Assembly: GCF_027497355.1 (NCBI RefSeq)
Contig: NZ_CP114909.1
Span: 992,001-1,056,000, forward strand
Origin: Micromonospora sp. WMMA1947
GTDB taxonomy: Bacteria; Actinomycetota; Actinomycetes; Mycobacteriales; Micromonosporaceae
Direction: 5' to 3'
Length of the DNA: 64,000 nucleotides
Of this stretch, positions 35,172-42,125 are shown one piece after another; position 1 is the stretch's first letter; each line of letters begins with the position of its first letter. Below the pieces are notes generated by a model. That model had not been told where the DNA came from. It searched no databases and saw only the letters and a program-made list of their open reading frames with translations. A program made the translations under genes and the position numbers.

Positions 35172-36352
35172 CCGCACGCAAGCCCCAACCGCTCAAGCTC
35201 GACCTCGACTACCTCCGCCAGGTGCTGGTGGAGCTGCTGGAGATCCCCAGCCCGTCGGGGCGCACCGACCACATCCAGCAGTACGTCGGCGAGCGGCTCT
35301 CCGCGATCGGGATCAGCTCCACGCTGACCCGTCGCGGGGCGCTGAGCGCCTGCCTGCCCGGTCCCCGGGAGACCGGCGCCGACCGGGCGATCGTGGTGCA
35401 CACCGACACCATCGGCGGCATGGTGAAGCGGCTCAAGGAGAACGGGCGGCTGGAGGTCAACCCGATCGGTACGCACAGCGCCCGCTTCGCCGAGGGCGCC
35501 CACGTGCGGATCTTCACCGACGACCTGGAGCGGGTCGTCACCGGCCAGGTGCTGCCGCTGAAGGCGAGCGGCCACCGCTACAACGAGGCAGTCGACCTTC
35601 AGGGCGTCGGCTGGGAACTGGTCGAGGTGCGGGTGGACGAGCCGGTGCACGACGAGGCCGGGCTGCGGGCGCTCGGCATCGACGCCGGGGACTTCGTCGC
35701 GTTCCTGCCCAACCCCACGATCACCCCGAACGGGTACGTCAAGTCCCGGCACCTGGACGACAAGGCGGGCGTGGCGGCGGTGCTGACCGCGTTCAAGGCG
35801 ATGGTCGACGCCGGGATCACCCCGGCGGTCACCGCGCACCTGCTGGTCACCGTCACCGAGGAGATCGGCCACGGCGCCAGCCACGGGCTGGACCCGGACG
35901 TCGCGGAGATCGTCTCGGTGGACGCGGCGGTGGTCGCGCCGGGCCAGCAGTCCCGGGAGACCGCTGCGACACTCGCGATGGGCGACGGGGTCGGCCCGTT
36001 CGACTACCACCTGACCCGCAACCTCGCCTCGATCGCCAAGGAGCACGGCGTCGACCTGGTCCGGGACGTGTTCGACTACTACCGCTCGGACGTGGCCGCC
36101 GCGGTCGAGGCCGGCGCGCACGCCCGGGTCGCGCTGCTCGGGTTCGGCGTGGACGCCACCCACGGCCACGAGCGCACCCACCTCGACGGCCTGCACCAGC
36201 TCACCCAGCTGCTCTGCCTCTACCTGCAGAGCCCGCTGGTCTTCCCCGAGTGGGACGCCGAGCCGGAGGGCGACCTGGCCGACTTCCCGTCGCTCGCCGT
36301 GCAGCCGGCGAACGAGGAGGGCCCGCGCGAGGGCCCGATCGGCCTGGACTGA
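35168..36352 (+). CDS. NAGGN-system M42 family metallopeptidase
   Basis: A 394-residue M42 aminopeptidase-like protein whose ATG overlaps the ngg stop codon by 4 nt (ATGA). Metal-ligand motifs: VHTDTIGGMV near residue 77, RHLDDKAGVAAVLTAF near 194, the catalytic TEEIGHGASHGL near 230, and THGHERTHLDG near 332. Peptidases of this subgroup accompany NAGGN synthesis genes and may recycle or trim the dipeptide; the actual substrate is not proven. The gene closes the operon; a promoter for the next RNA lies 24 nt downstream. Confidence 0.9.
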   Translation: MTARKPQPLKLDLDYLRQVLVELLEIPSPSGRTDHIQQYVGERLSAIGISSTLTRRGALSACLPGPRETGADRAIVVHTDTIGGMVKRLKENGRLEVNPIGTHSARFAEGAHVRIFTDDLERVVTGQVLPLKASGHRYNEAVDLQGVGWELVEVRVDEPVHDEAGLRALGIDAGDFVAFLPNPTITPNGYVKSRHLDDKAGVAAVLTAFKAMVDAGITPAVTAHLLVTVTEEIGHGASHGLDPDVAEIVSVDAAVVAPGQQSRETAATLAMGDGVGPFDYHLTRNLASIAKEHGVDLVRDVFDYYRSDVAAAVEAGAHARVALLGFGVDATHGHERTHLDGLHQLTQLLCLYLQSPLVFPEWDAEPEGDLADFPSLAVQPANEEGPREGPIGLD

Positions 36353-36375
36353 CCGGGGCCTGTGATCGAAATCCG

Positions 36376-36405
36376 TTGCCGCGGCCGCCGCGTAGTGGAT
36401 AGCGT
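36376..36405 (+). promoter_or_regulatory. Predicted sigma-70-type promoter for the small RNA unit
   Basis: TTGCCG (36376-36381) and TAGCGT (36400-36405) are separated by 18 bp, giving a start site near 36412. This is one of the few places in the window where both -35 and -10 boxes are readable. It lies directly after the M42 peptidase gene, in a region with no terminator, so read-through from the NAGGN operon is also possible. Confidence 0.55.
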
Positions 36406-36436
36406 GGCGGTACACGGGAAAGGAGGTGGTCCAGAC

Positions 36437-36475
36437 TTGTATAGCAATCGGACTCGTGAGGTGGCTGTCCGCTAG
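36437..36475 (+). CDS. 12-residue ORF with near-perfect anti-16S Shine-Dalgarno sequence
   Basis: TTG start, product (M)YSNRTREVAVR, TAG stop. AAAGGAGGTGGTCC (36419-36432) ends 4 nt before the TTG and matches the complement of the 16S rRNA 3' end (AAAGGAGGTGATCC) at 13 of 14 positions, far beyond the usual 4-6 nt. An ORF of this length is below normal gene callers. It may be a leader peptide whose translation sets the folding of the downstream terminator. The sequence has no rare-codon run pointing to an amino acid, apart from three Arg codons. Confidence 0.55.
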   Translation: MYSNRTREVAVR

Positions 36476-36575
36476 CCGCTGTCCTCGACAGTGAAAACTC
36501 GCCCGCCGCGAGGCGGGCACCTGCAGGATCGTCGAGACCGTGTGGCAGCGGTGCGGCGAAACCACGACAGCCACC

Positions 36576-36645
36576 CGACCCCCGGGGTGCCGGCCCAGTC
36601 CAGCCGGCCCGCGCGCGAGCGCGGAAGCCCCGGGGGTCGCTTTTT
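36576..36645 (+). terminator. Branched Rho-independent terminator of the small RNA
   Basis: Outer perfect 12-bp stem CGACCCCCGGGG (36576-36587) / CCCCGGGGGTCG (36628-36639), followed by C and TTTTT (36641-36645). Inside are two hairpins: GCCGGC/GCCGGC (36589-36594, 36603-36608) and CCGCGC-GCGA-GCGCGG (36609-36624). It lies before the ribonuclease Z start, so it would block or attenuate read-through. Confidence 0.88.
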
Positions 36646-36662
36646 GCGCTCGGGAGGGTGCG

Positions 36663-37592
36663 GTGTCCATGCGTGAGCTGGTGGTGCTCGGTACGGCCAG
36701 CCAGGCCCCGACCCGGCAGCGCAACCACAACGGCTACCTGCTGCGCTGGGACGACGAGGTGATCCTCTTCGACCCGGGCGAGGGCAGTCAGCGGCAGATG
36801 CTGCACACCGGGATCACCGCCACCGACCTGACCCGGATCTGCGTCACCCACTTCCACGGCGATCACTGCCTCGGCCTGCCCGGCACGATCCAGCGCCTCT
36901 CGCTGGACCGCGTACCGCGCCCGGTGGCGGTGCACTTCCCGGCCGGCGGCGCCGAGTACTTCGCCCGGCTGCGCCACGCCTCCAGCTTCTACGAGACCGC
37001 CGAACTCGCCGTCGAACCGATCGACACCGACGGGCAGCGGATCACGCTGGGCATCGGCACGCTTGAGGCCCGCCGGCTGCGGCACCCGATCGAGACGTAC
37101 GGGTACCGCCTGGTCGAGCCGGACGGCTGCCGGATGCTGCCGGAGCGGCTGGCCGCGTACGGCATCGCCGGTCCGGACGTGGGGCAGCTGCTGCGCGACG
37201 GCCACCTGGACCGCGACGGACGCCGCGTCACCCGCGACGAGGTGAGCGTGACCCGGCCGGGGCAGCGGTTCGCGTTCGTGATGGACACCGGGCTCTGCGA
37301 CGGCGTGTACGCGCTGGCCGAGCACGCCGACCTGCTGGTGATCGAGTCGACGTTCCTGGAGTCGGAGGCGGCGCTCGCCGCCGAGGTCGGGCACCTCACC
37401 GCCGGCCAGGCCGCGCGGGTGGCGGCCGAGTCGGGGGTACGCACGCTCGTGCTCACCCACTTCTCCCAGCGGTACGCCGACCCGCGCCGCTTCCACGACG
37501 AGGCCAGGGAACACTTCACCGGTGATCTGGTGATCGCCGAGGATCTCCAGACGGTTCCGGTGCCGCCCCGGCGGGTACCGTCGCCCGGGTGA
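36663..37592 (+). CDS. rnz: Ribonuclease Z (MBL-fold tRNA 3'-endonuclease)
   Basis: A 309-residue metallo-beta-lactamase-fold nuclease that removes 3' trailers from tRNA precursors lacking an encoded [26 protein letters not shown] at residues 6-28, the zinc motif [13 protein letters not shown] near 61, [11 protein letters not shown] near 203, [27 protein letters not shown] near 225 and [10 protein letters not shown] near 265 match RNase Z. GTG 36663 is 5 nt after GGGAGG; ATG 36669 is an alternative. The tRNA gene in this window lacks CCA, consistent with need for this enzyme. The next gene overlaps by 4 nt. Confidence 0.93.
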   Translation: MSMRELVVLGTASQAPTRQRNHNGYLLRWDDEVILFDPGEGSQRQMLHTGITATDLTRICVTHFHGDHCLGLPGTIQRLSLDRVPRPVAVHFPAGGAEYFARLRHASSFYETAELAVEPIDTDGQRITLGIGTLEARRLRHPIETYGYRLVEPDGCRMLPERLAAYGIAGPDVGQLLRDGHLDRDGRRVTRDEVSVTRPGQRFAFVMDTGLCDGVYALAEHADLLVIESTFLESEAALAAEVGHLTAGQAARVAAESGVRTLVLTHFSQRYADPRRFHDEAREHFTGDLVIAEDLQTVPVPPRRVPSPG

Positions 37593-38098
37593 CGATCTCC
37601 CTACGTTCCGCGACCGAGGCCGACCTGATGGCGGTCGGCGCCCTGCACCAGCGTTCCCGGGTGGCGGCGTACTCGTCGTTCCTGCCGCCCGAGTCGCTGG
37701 CCGACCCGACGCCGGAGGCGATGGGCCGCTACTGGGTGGAGCGGCTGACCTGGGAGGGCGCCGACCACCGGATGACAGTGGCCGAGCGGGACGGGCGGCT
37801 GGTGGGGTTCAGCTACCTCGGGCCGGACGACGAGGGCGACCCGGCGACCGGGCTGCTGAACGCGATCCACCTGGAGCCGTCCGAGCGGGGCCGGGGCACC
37901 GGACGGGCGCTGATGGTGGACGCGCTGGACGCGATGCGGGCCCGGGGATGGACGCGCGCGGTGCTATGGGTGCTGCGGGACAACGCCCACGCGCGCCGGT
38001 TCTACGAGCGCGGCGGCTGGACCGCGACCGGTGAGCAGCGGGACGAGCACATCGGTGCGGCGCTCGTCCCCCAGCTCCGCTACGCCCGCCGGGTGTAA
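37589..38098 (+). CDS. GNAT family N-acetyltransferase
   Basis: A 169-residue acetyl-CoA-dependent acetyltransferase of unknown substrate. [23 protein letters not shown] starts the first GNAT strand; [10 protein letters not shown] and [21 protein letters not shown] near 87-104 hold the acetyl-CoA pyrophosphate loop (R/Q-G-x-G-x-G/A); [23 protein letters not shown] near 128 is the usual C-terminal motif. Its GTG overlaps the ribonuclease Z stop codon by 4 nt (GTGA), making an rnz-GNAT operon. It ends within 32 nt of a 45-nt palindrome that probably terminates it. Confidence 0.88.
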   Translation: MTISLRSATEADLMAVGALHQRSRVAAYSSFLPPESLADPTPEAMGRYWVERLTWEGADHRMTVAERDGRLVGFSYLGPDDEGDPATGLLNAIHLEPSERGRGTGRALMVDALDAMRARGWTRAVLWVLRDNAHARRFYERGGWTATGEQRDEHIGAALVPQLRYARRV

Positions 38099-38174
38099 GG
38101 AAGGGCCCCTTATTAACGCCTCCGGTAGAGGAAGGGCCCCTTGTTAACACCCGGTGTTAACAAGGGGCCCTTCC
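38098..38174. repeat. GGGCCC palindrome C2 plus a partial extra copy
   Basis: 38130-38174 is a perfect 45-nt palindrome: 22-nt arms (GGAAGGGCCCCTTGTTAACACC and its complement) around one central base. 38098-38120 repeats the left arm once more (AAGGAAGGGCCCCTTATTAACG). It lies between the convergent GNAT and CBS genes and probably ends both transcripts. Related to C1 and C3. Confidence 0.88.
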
Positions 38175-38186
38175 TTACAAGCAGGG

Positions 38187-39557
38187 TCAGCGGGCGCCCA
38201 GGTGGGCGAGCAGGTCCTGCCGGGTCAGCACGCCCTTGGGCTTGCCGTCGACCAGCACCAGCGCGGCGTCGGCCTTCTCCAGCAGACCGACCGCCTCGCT
38301 CACCGGCTGGCCGCCGCCGATCATCGGCAGCGGCTCGCCCATGTGCCGCTCGATCGTGTCGTGCAGGTGGGCCTGGCCGGTGAACAGGGCGTCGAGCAGG
38401 TCCTTCTCCGCGATCGAACCGGCCACCTCACCGGTCACCACCGGCGGCTCGGCCTTCAGCACCGGGAGCTGCGAGACGCCGTACTCGCGCATGTAGTCGA
38501 TCGCGTCGCGGACCGTCTCGGTCGGGTGCACGTGCACCAGCTCGGGCAGGCCACCGGGCTTGCCGGCGAGCGCGTCGGCGACGGTCGGCTCGGTGCCCGA
38601 GTCGTCCAGGAAGCCGTACCGGGCCATCCACTTGTCGTTGAAGATCTTCGACAGGTAGCCCCGGCCGCCGTCCGGCAGCAGCACCACGATCACGTCGTCC
38701 GGGCCGGCCTTGCGGGCCACCTCCAGCGCACCCACCACGGCCATGCCGCAGGAGCCGCCGACCAGCAGACCCTCCTCGCGGGCCAGCCGGCGGGTCATCT
38801 CGAAGGACTCCTTGTCCGACACCTCGACGATCTCGTCGGCGATCTTCTGGTCGTACGTCTCCGGCCAGAAGTCCTCACCGACGCCCTCGACCAGGTACGG
38901 CCGGCCGGTGCCGCCGGAGTAGACCGAGCCCTCCGGGTCCGCGCCGATCACCTTGACCCGGCCCTCGGACGCCTCCTTGAGGTAGCGGCCGATGCCGGAG
39001 ATGGTGCCGCCGGTGCCGACGCCCGCCACGAAGTGGGTGATCTTGCCCTCGGTCTGCTTCCACAGCTCCGGGCCGGTGGTCTCGTAGTGCGAGCGCGGGT
39101 TGGCCGGGTTGCTGTACTGGTTGGGCTTCCACGCGCCGGGGATTTCCCGGGCCAGCCGGTCGGAGACGTTGTAGTAGGAGCGCGGGTCCTCCGGCGCGAC
39201 GGCGGTCGGGCAGACCACCACCTCGGCCCCGTACGCGCGCAGCACGTCCTGCTTGTCCTGGCTGACCTTGTCCGGGCAGACGAAGACGCATCGGTAGCCC
39301 TTGAGCTGGGCCACCAGGGCCAGGCCGACGCCCGTGTTGCCGCTGGTCGGCTCCACGATCGTGCCGCCCGGCCGCAGGATGCCCGCCTTCTCGGCGTCCT
39401 CCACCATGCGCATCGCGATCCGGTCCTTGACCGAGCCGCCCGGGTTGACGTACTCCACCTTCGCCAGCACGGTGGCCTGGATGCCCTCGGTGACGTTGCG
39501 CAGGCGGACCAGCGGGGTGTTGCCGATCAACTCGACGACGTTGTCGTAGTACTGCAC
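38187..39557 (-). CDS. cbs: Cystathionine beta-synthase with CBS-domain pair
   Basis: A 456-residue PLP enzyme condensing serine (or O-acetylserine) with homocysteine to cystathionine, for reverse transsulfuration. MQYYDNVVELIGNTPLVRLRNV opens it; the PLP lysine is in NPGGSVKDRIAMRM near residue 43; TSGNTGVGLALVA near 72 binds the substrate carboxylate; GVGTGGTISGIGRYL near 180 is the phosphate loop. Two CBS domains (about 335-450; SQLPVLKAEPP, VDGKPKGVLTRQDLLAHLG) may sense adenosyl ligands. In mycobacteria cbs and metB are close neighbours (Rv1077, Rv1079 from memory); here about 10 kb of other genes has come between them. Confidence 0.95.
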   Translation of the reverse strand: MQYYDNVVELIGNTPLVRLRNVTEGIQATVLAKVEYVNPGGSVKDRIAMRMVEDAEKAGILRPGGTIVEPTSGNTGVGLALVAQLKGYRCVFVCPDKVSQDKQDVLRAYGAEVVVCPTAVAPEDPRSYYNVSDRLAREIPGAWKPNQYSNPANPRSHYETTGPELWKQTEGKITHFVAGVGTGGTISGIGRYLKEASEGRVKVIGADPEGSVYSGGTGRPYLVEGVGEDFWPETYDQKIADEIVEVSDKESFEMTRRLAREEGLLVGGSCGMAVVGALEVARKAGPDDVIVVLLPDGGRGYLSKIFNDKWMARYGFLDDSGTEPTVADALAGKPGGLPELVHVHPTETVRDAIDYMREYGVSQLPVLKAEPPVVTGEVAGSIAEKDLLDALFTGQAHLHDTIERHMGEPLPMIGGGQPVSEAVGLLEKADAALVLVDGKPKGVLTRQDLLAHLGAR

Positions 39558-39633
39558 CTCGTTGTGCCCTTCGTCGCGCCGCCGTCGTGGGGCGGTCGGT
39601 CAGCCGTCAGTTCGCCGACCAGCGTACGTGGCG

Positions 39634-39990
39634 TCAGGGCACCACATGCCCGGGGATGACGGAGCTGCGACGTGCCTCCCACTCCAGGAAACGCTCGGTC
39701 TCGGCGAGCACGCTGCCCGCCAGCCAGGTCACCATGACCGCGTCGTCGGCCAAGCCGAAGATCGCCAGCGGGATCTCCGGCAGCAGGTCGATCGGGGAGA
39801 CGATGTACGCCGTCGCCCCGGCCATCAGCGCCAGGCGCAGACCGCCGTCGTACTCGCCCCGGGTGGTCGCCCGGATCATCCTCGGCAGCGCCGCCAGCCG
39901 GGCACCGAGCGACGGCCCGCCCCGCGTGCCCGCCGCCAGCGCCCGGGCCAGCGCGGCGAACGCGGCGCTGCGCTTCAACGTCTTCCCCAT
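39634..39990 (-). CDS. DUF1232 (YkvA-family) membrane protein
   Basis: A 118-residue protein with the DUF1232 core GGLRLALMAGATAYIVSPIDLLPEIPLAIFGLADDAVMV at about residues 49-88, in which the SPIDLLPE motif sits at a membrane re-entry, followed by a helical tail (LAETERFLEWEARRSSV). Function unknown. ATG 39990 follows a GAGAGGGG tract by about 7 nt; longer upstream openings lack homology. It lies divergent from the first SGNH hydrolase and 76 nt downstream (in genome coordinates) of cbs, on the same strand as cbs but upstream of it. Confidence 0.83.
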   Translation of the reverse strand: MGKTLKRSAAFAALARALAAGTRGGPSLGARLAALPRMIRATTRGEYDGGLRLALMAGATAYIVSPIDLLPEIPLAIFGLADDAVMVTWLAGSVLAETERFLEWEARRSSVIPGHVVP

Positions 39991-40131
39991 GATGTCGCCC
40001 CTCTCCGCTCGACCATGGTGAGGCCCGGTGGCAAGCCCGCGCCCGCTGCCCCCATCGGTACCCAATCCGGGCACCGCCCAGCCATCCGATCACGGACAGC
40101 AGTGGTCGTACCGGCGCGATACTGTCGGTTC

Positions 40132-41178
40132 ATGGGGGACGCTGGTTCCGTCGCGCCGGTCCGCCGGCAGCGCGCCCGGCAGATCGCCCGCCTCGCGGCG
40201 ATCGGCACGGGCGCCACGGTGGCGGCCACCGCCGCCACCGGCGGGGTGCTGCTCGGCCAGGCCCGGCAGGCCCGCCGCACCATCCCGATGGCGCAGGCCC
40301 CGCCACCCCGCTGCAACGGCGTATACGGCGCGAAACTTCCCGGCCCACCGGTCACCATGGTGATCCTGGGCGACTCCTCAGCGGCCGGCTACGGCGTGCA
40401 CAGGCGCCGCGAGACACCGGGCTCGCTGCTGGCCACCGGGCTGTCCCGCCGCCTGCACCGGCCGGTCCGGCTGCACCGGTTCGCCGTGGTCGGCGCGCTG
40501 TCGTCCGGGCTGAAGCCGCAGGTCGAGTCCGCCCTGGAGGTCGAGCCGGACGTGGCGGTGATCCTGGTCGGCGGCAACGACGTCACCAACCGCACGCCGT
40601 TCTCGGTGGCGGTGCGCTACCTGACCGACGCGGTCCGCACGCTGCGGGCGGCCGGCTGTGAGGTGGTCGTCGGCACCTGTCCCGACCTGGGCACCATCCG
40701 GCCGATCCAGCCGCCGCTGCGCTGGCTGGCCCGGCGCTGGAGCCGCCAGCTCGCCGCCGCGCAGACGGTGGGCGTGGTCGAGGCCGGCGGCCGTGCCGTC
40801 TCGCTCGGCGACATGCTCGGGCCGCGGTTCGCCGCCGAGCCCGCCCGGATGTTCGCCTGGGACCGGTTCCACCCCTCCGCCGAGGGGTACGCGATAGCCG
40901 CGGCGGCGTTGCTGCCCACCGTGCTGTCCGCGCTGGGCGCGGTCCCGGAACGCAGGCCTGTCCTGCCCGGCGTCGAAGGCGTACGGTCGCTCCCGGAGGC
41001 CGCCCACCAGGCGGCCCGGCACGCCGGCACGGAGGTCAGCGGCGCCCAGCTCCGGGGTCGCGACCGCGGGCCGGGCGGGCGGTGGGCGCAGCTTCGCCGG
41101 CGGGCCTTCTTCGGCGTCGGCGCGGTGCCACCGACCGGCAGCGCCGCCGACTCGGCAACGCTGGAGGGAACGGCATGA
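40132..41178 (+). CDS. SGNH/GDSL hydrolase, membrane-anchored or secreted (paralogue 1)
   Basis: A 348-residue protein. An N-terminal hydrophobic segment at about residues 18-40 (ARLAAIGTGATVAATAATGGVLL) is a signal anchor. The hydrolase domain has MVILGDSSAAGYGV (block I Ser), VVGALSSG (block II Gly), VAVILVGGNDVTN (block III Asn) and FAWDRFHPSAEGYA (block V Asp-His). The C-terminal 90 residues are low-complexity and Arg/Ala-rich. Esterase or lipase activity is expected; substrate unknown. ATG 40132 lies 6 nt after TACTGT (leaderless). The mycobacterial counterpart appears to be Rv1075c (from memory), next to the thiolase, as here. Confidence 0.88.
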   Translation: MGDAGSVAPVRRQRARQIARLAAIGTGATVAATAATGGVLLGQARQARRTIPMAQAPPPRCNGVYGAKLPGPPVTMVILGDSSAAGYGVHRRRETPGSLLATGLSRRLHRPVRLHRFAVVGALSSGLKPQVESALEVEPDVAVILVGGNDVTNRTPFSVAVRYLTDAVRTLRAAGCEVVVGTCPDLGTIRPIQPPLRWLARRWSRQLAAAQTVGVVEAGGRAVSLGDMLGPRFAAEPARMFAWDRFHPSAEGYAIAAAALLPTVLSALGAVPERRPVLPGVEGVRSLPEAAHQAARHAGTEVSGAQLRGRDRGPGGRWAQLRRRAFFGVGAVPPTGSAADSATLEGTA

Positions 41179-41258
41179 GCGAGCGCAGCGAGCGAATCGG
41201 CCAGCTCAGCGCGGAGGTGCCTCGTGGCGGCACGGAGCGAAGCGGAGTGACGGCATGA
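41175..41258 (+). repeat. 80-bp junction repeat readable as a 27-codon ORF, overlapping both neighbours
   Basis: Between the two SGNH genes, ATG 41175 opens a frame (MSERSERIGQLSAEV...) whose start overlaps the stop codon of the first gene (ATGA) and whose stop overlaps the ATG of the second (ATGA). The sequence ACGGCATGAGCGAGCG occurs at both ends, 80 bp apart, like a duplicated target. GC-rich GAGCG units fill the interior. Ribosome-binding-like GGAGG precedes both ATGs. Related sequences occur at 51351-51413 and 61220-61282. Confidence 0.7.
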
Positions 41259-42067
41259 GCGAGCGGAACGAGGTGGCCCGGTGGGGCCGGGCCGCGGCCC
41301 TGTCGCTGCTGGCCGGCACGGTGGGTGGCGCGGCTGTCCTCGCCGGCCAGGCCATCGCCGCCCGCACCCGCGAGTACGCCCAGCCCGAGCTGGGTCTGGT
41401 GCTGCGCGCGACGGTCGGCCGTGCGGACGCGCCGCCGCTGCGGCTGGTGCTCCTGGGTGACTCGTCGGCGCTCGGCGTGGGCGTGGACCGGTTCGAGGAC
41501 ACCATCGGCGGCCAGCTCGCCAACCTGCTCGCCGAGGGGCCGACCGGCCGCCGGGTGCAGCTGTCCAGCGTCGGGGTCTCCGGCTCGCGTGCCACCGACC
41601 TGGCGACCCAGGTGGCCCGGGCGCTGCTGGGCGAGCGGCCGGACGTGGCGGTGGTGCTGATCGGGGCGAACGACGCCACGGCGATGGCCCGGCCCGGTGA
41701 CGCGGCGGCCTACCTCGGCTCGGCGGTACGCCGGCTGCGGGAGGCACACGTCGAGGTCGTGGTGGGGACGTGTCCCGATCTCGGGGCGGTACGCGCGGTC
41801 GCCGCACCGCTGCGTCAGGTGCTCGGCTGGTCCGGGCGGCGGATGGCGCGGGCCCAGACGGCGGCCGTGCTGGACGCCGGGGGCACCGTGGTCGACCTGG
41901 GCACCGAGACCGGTCCGGTGTTCCGCGCGGACGCGGGCACGCTCTGCCACGACGGCTTCCACCCGTCCGCAGACGGCTATCGGGTCTGGGCACACGCCCT
42001 GCTGCCGGCGGTCGAGGCCGCGGCGGCCGTGGCGTTCCGGCACCACCGCCGACCGCCCACGGGGTGA
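41255..42067 (+). CDS. SGNH/GDSL hydrolase, membrane-anchored or secreted (paralogue 2)
   Basis: A 270-residue paralogue of the preceding gene. It starts MSERNEVARWGRAAA with an anchor helix at about 14-32 (LSLLAGTVGGAAVLAGQAIA), then LVLLGDSSALGVGV (Ser), VGVSGSRATDL (Gly), VAVVLIGANDATAM (Asn) and LCHDGFHPSADGYRVWA (Asp-His). It lacks the long C-terminal tail of paralogue 1. The first codons (ATGAGCGAGCG) are themselves part of the junction repeat, so the original start may have been altered by the repeat. Co-transcription with paralogue 1 is very likely. Substrate unknown. Confidence 0.9.
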   Translation: MSERNEVARWGRAAALSLLAGTVGGAAVLAGQAIAARTREYAQPELGLVLRATVGRADAPPLRLVLLGDSSALGVGVDRFEDTIGGQLANLLAEGPTGRRVQLSSVGVSGSRATDLATQVARALLGERPDVAVVLIGANDATAMARPGDAAAYLGSAVRRLREAHVEVVVGTCPDLGAVRAVAAPLRQVLGWSGRRMARAQTAAVLDAGGTVVDLGTETGPVFRADAGTLCHDGFHPSADGYRVWAHALLPAVEAAAAVAFRHHRRPPTG

Positions 42068-42125
42068 CATTTCCCGCCCGCCGCACATCTTCCCGCGCAT
42101 GTTACTGGCGCGTTAACGTTGGCTC

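Larger units (their letters stand above)
36412..36645 (+). ncRNA. Structured RNA / leader with short ORF and intrinsic terminator
   Basis: I do not recognise it as tmRNA, RNase P, SRP RNA or a named riboswitch. From a predicted start near 36412, in order: a 14-nt Shine-Dalgarno-like tract (36419-36432), a 12-codon ORF (36437-36475), a stem CTCGAC/GTCGAG (36484-36489 with 36531-36536) enclosing a GCCCGCC-GCGA-GGCGGGC hairpin (36501-36518), then a branched terminator (36576-36645). Two hairpins end in GCGA (GNRA) tetraloops. It may be an attenuator/leader for ribonuclease Z, which starts 17 nt after the T-tract, or an independent small RNA that also encodes a peptide. Confidence 0.65.

Noticed and set aside
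36491..36676. 61-codon ORF ([11 protein letters not shown]...) between the small RNA and RNase Z
   Set aside because: It runs through the intrinsic terminator and overlaps the RNase Z start; there is no ribosome-binding site and the DNA is better explained as RNA structure.
33782..36730. 982-codon minus-strand frame over the NAGGN genes
   Set aside because: Antisense shadow of ngg and the M42 peptidase; those have clear motifs and operon overlaps.
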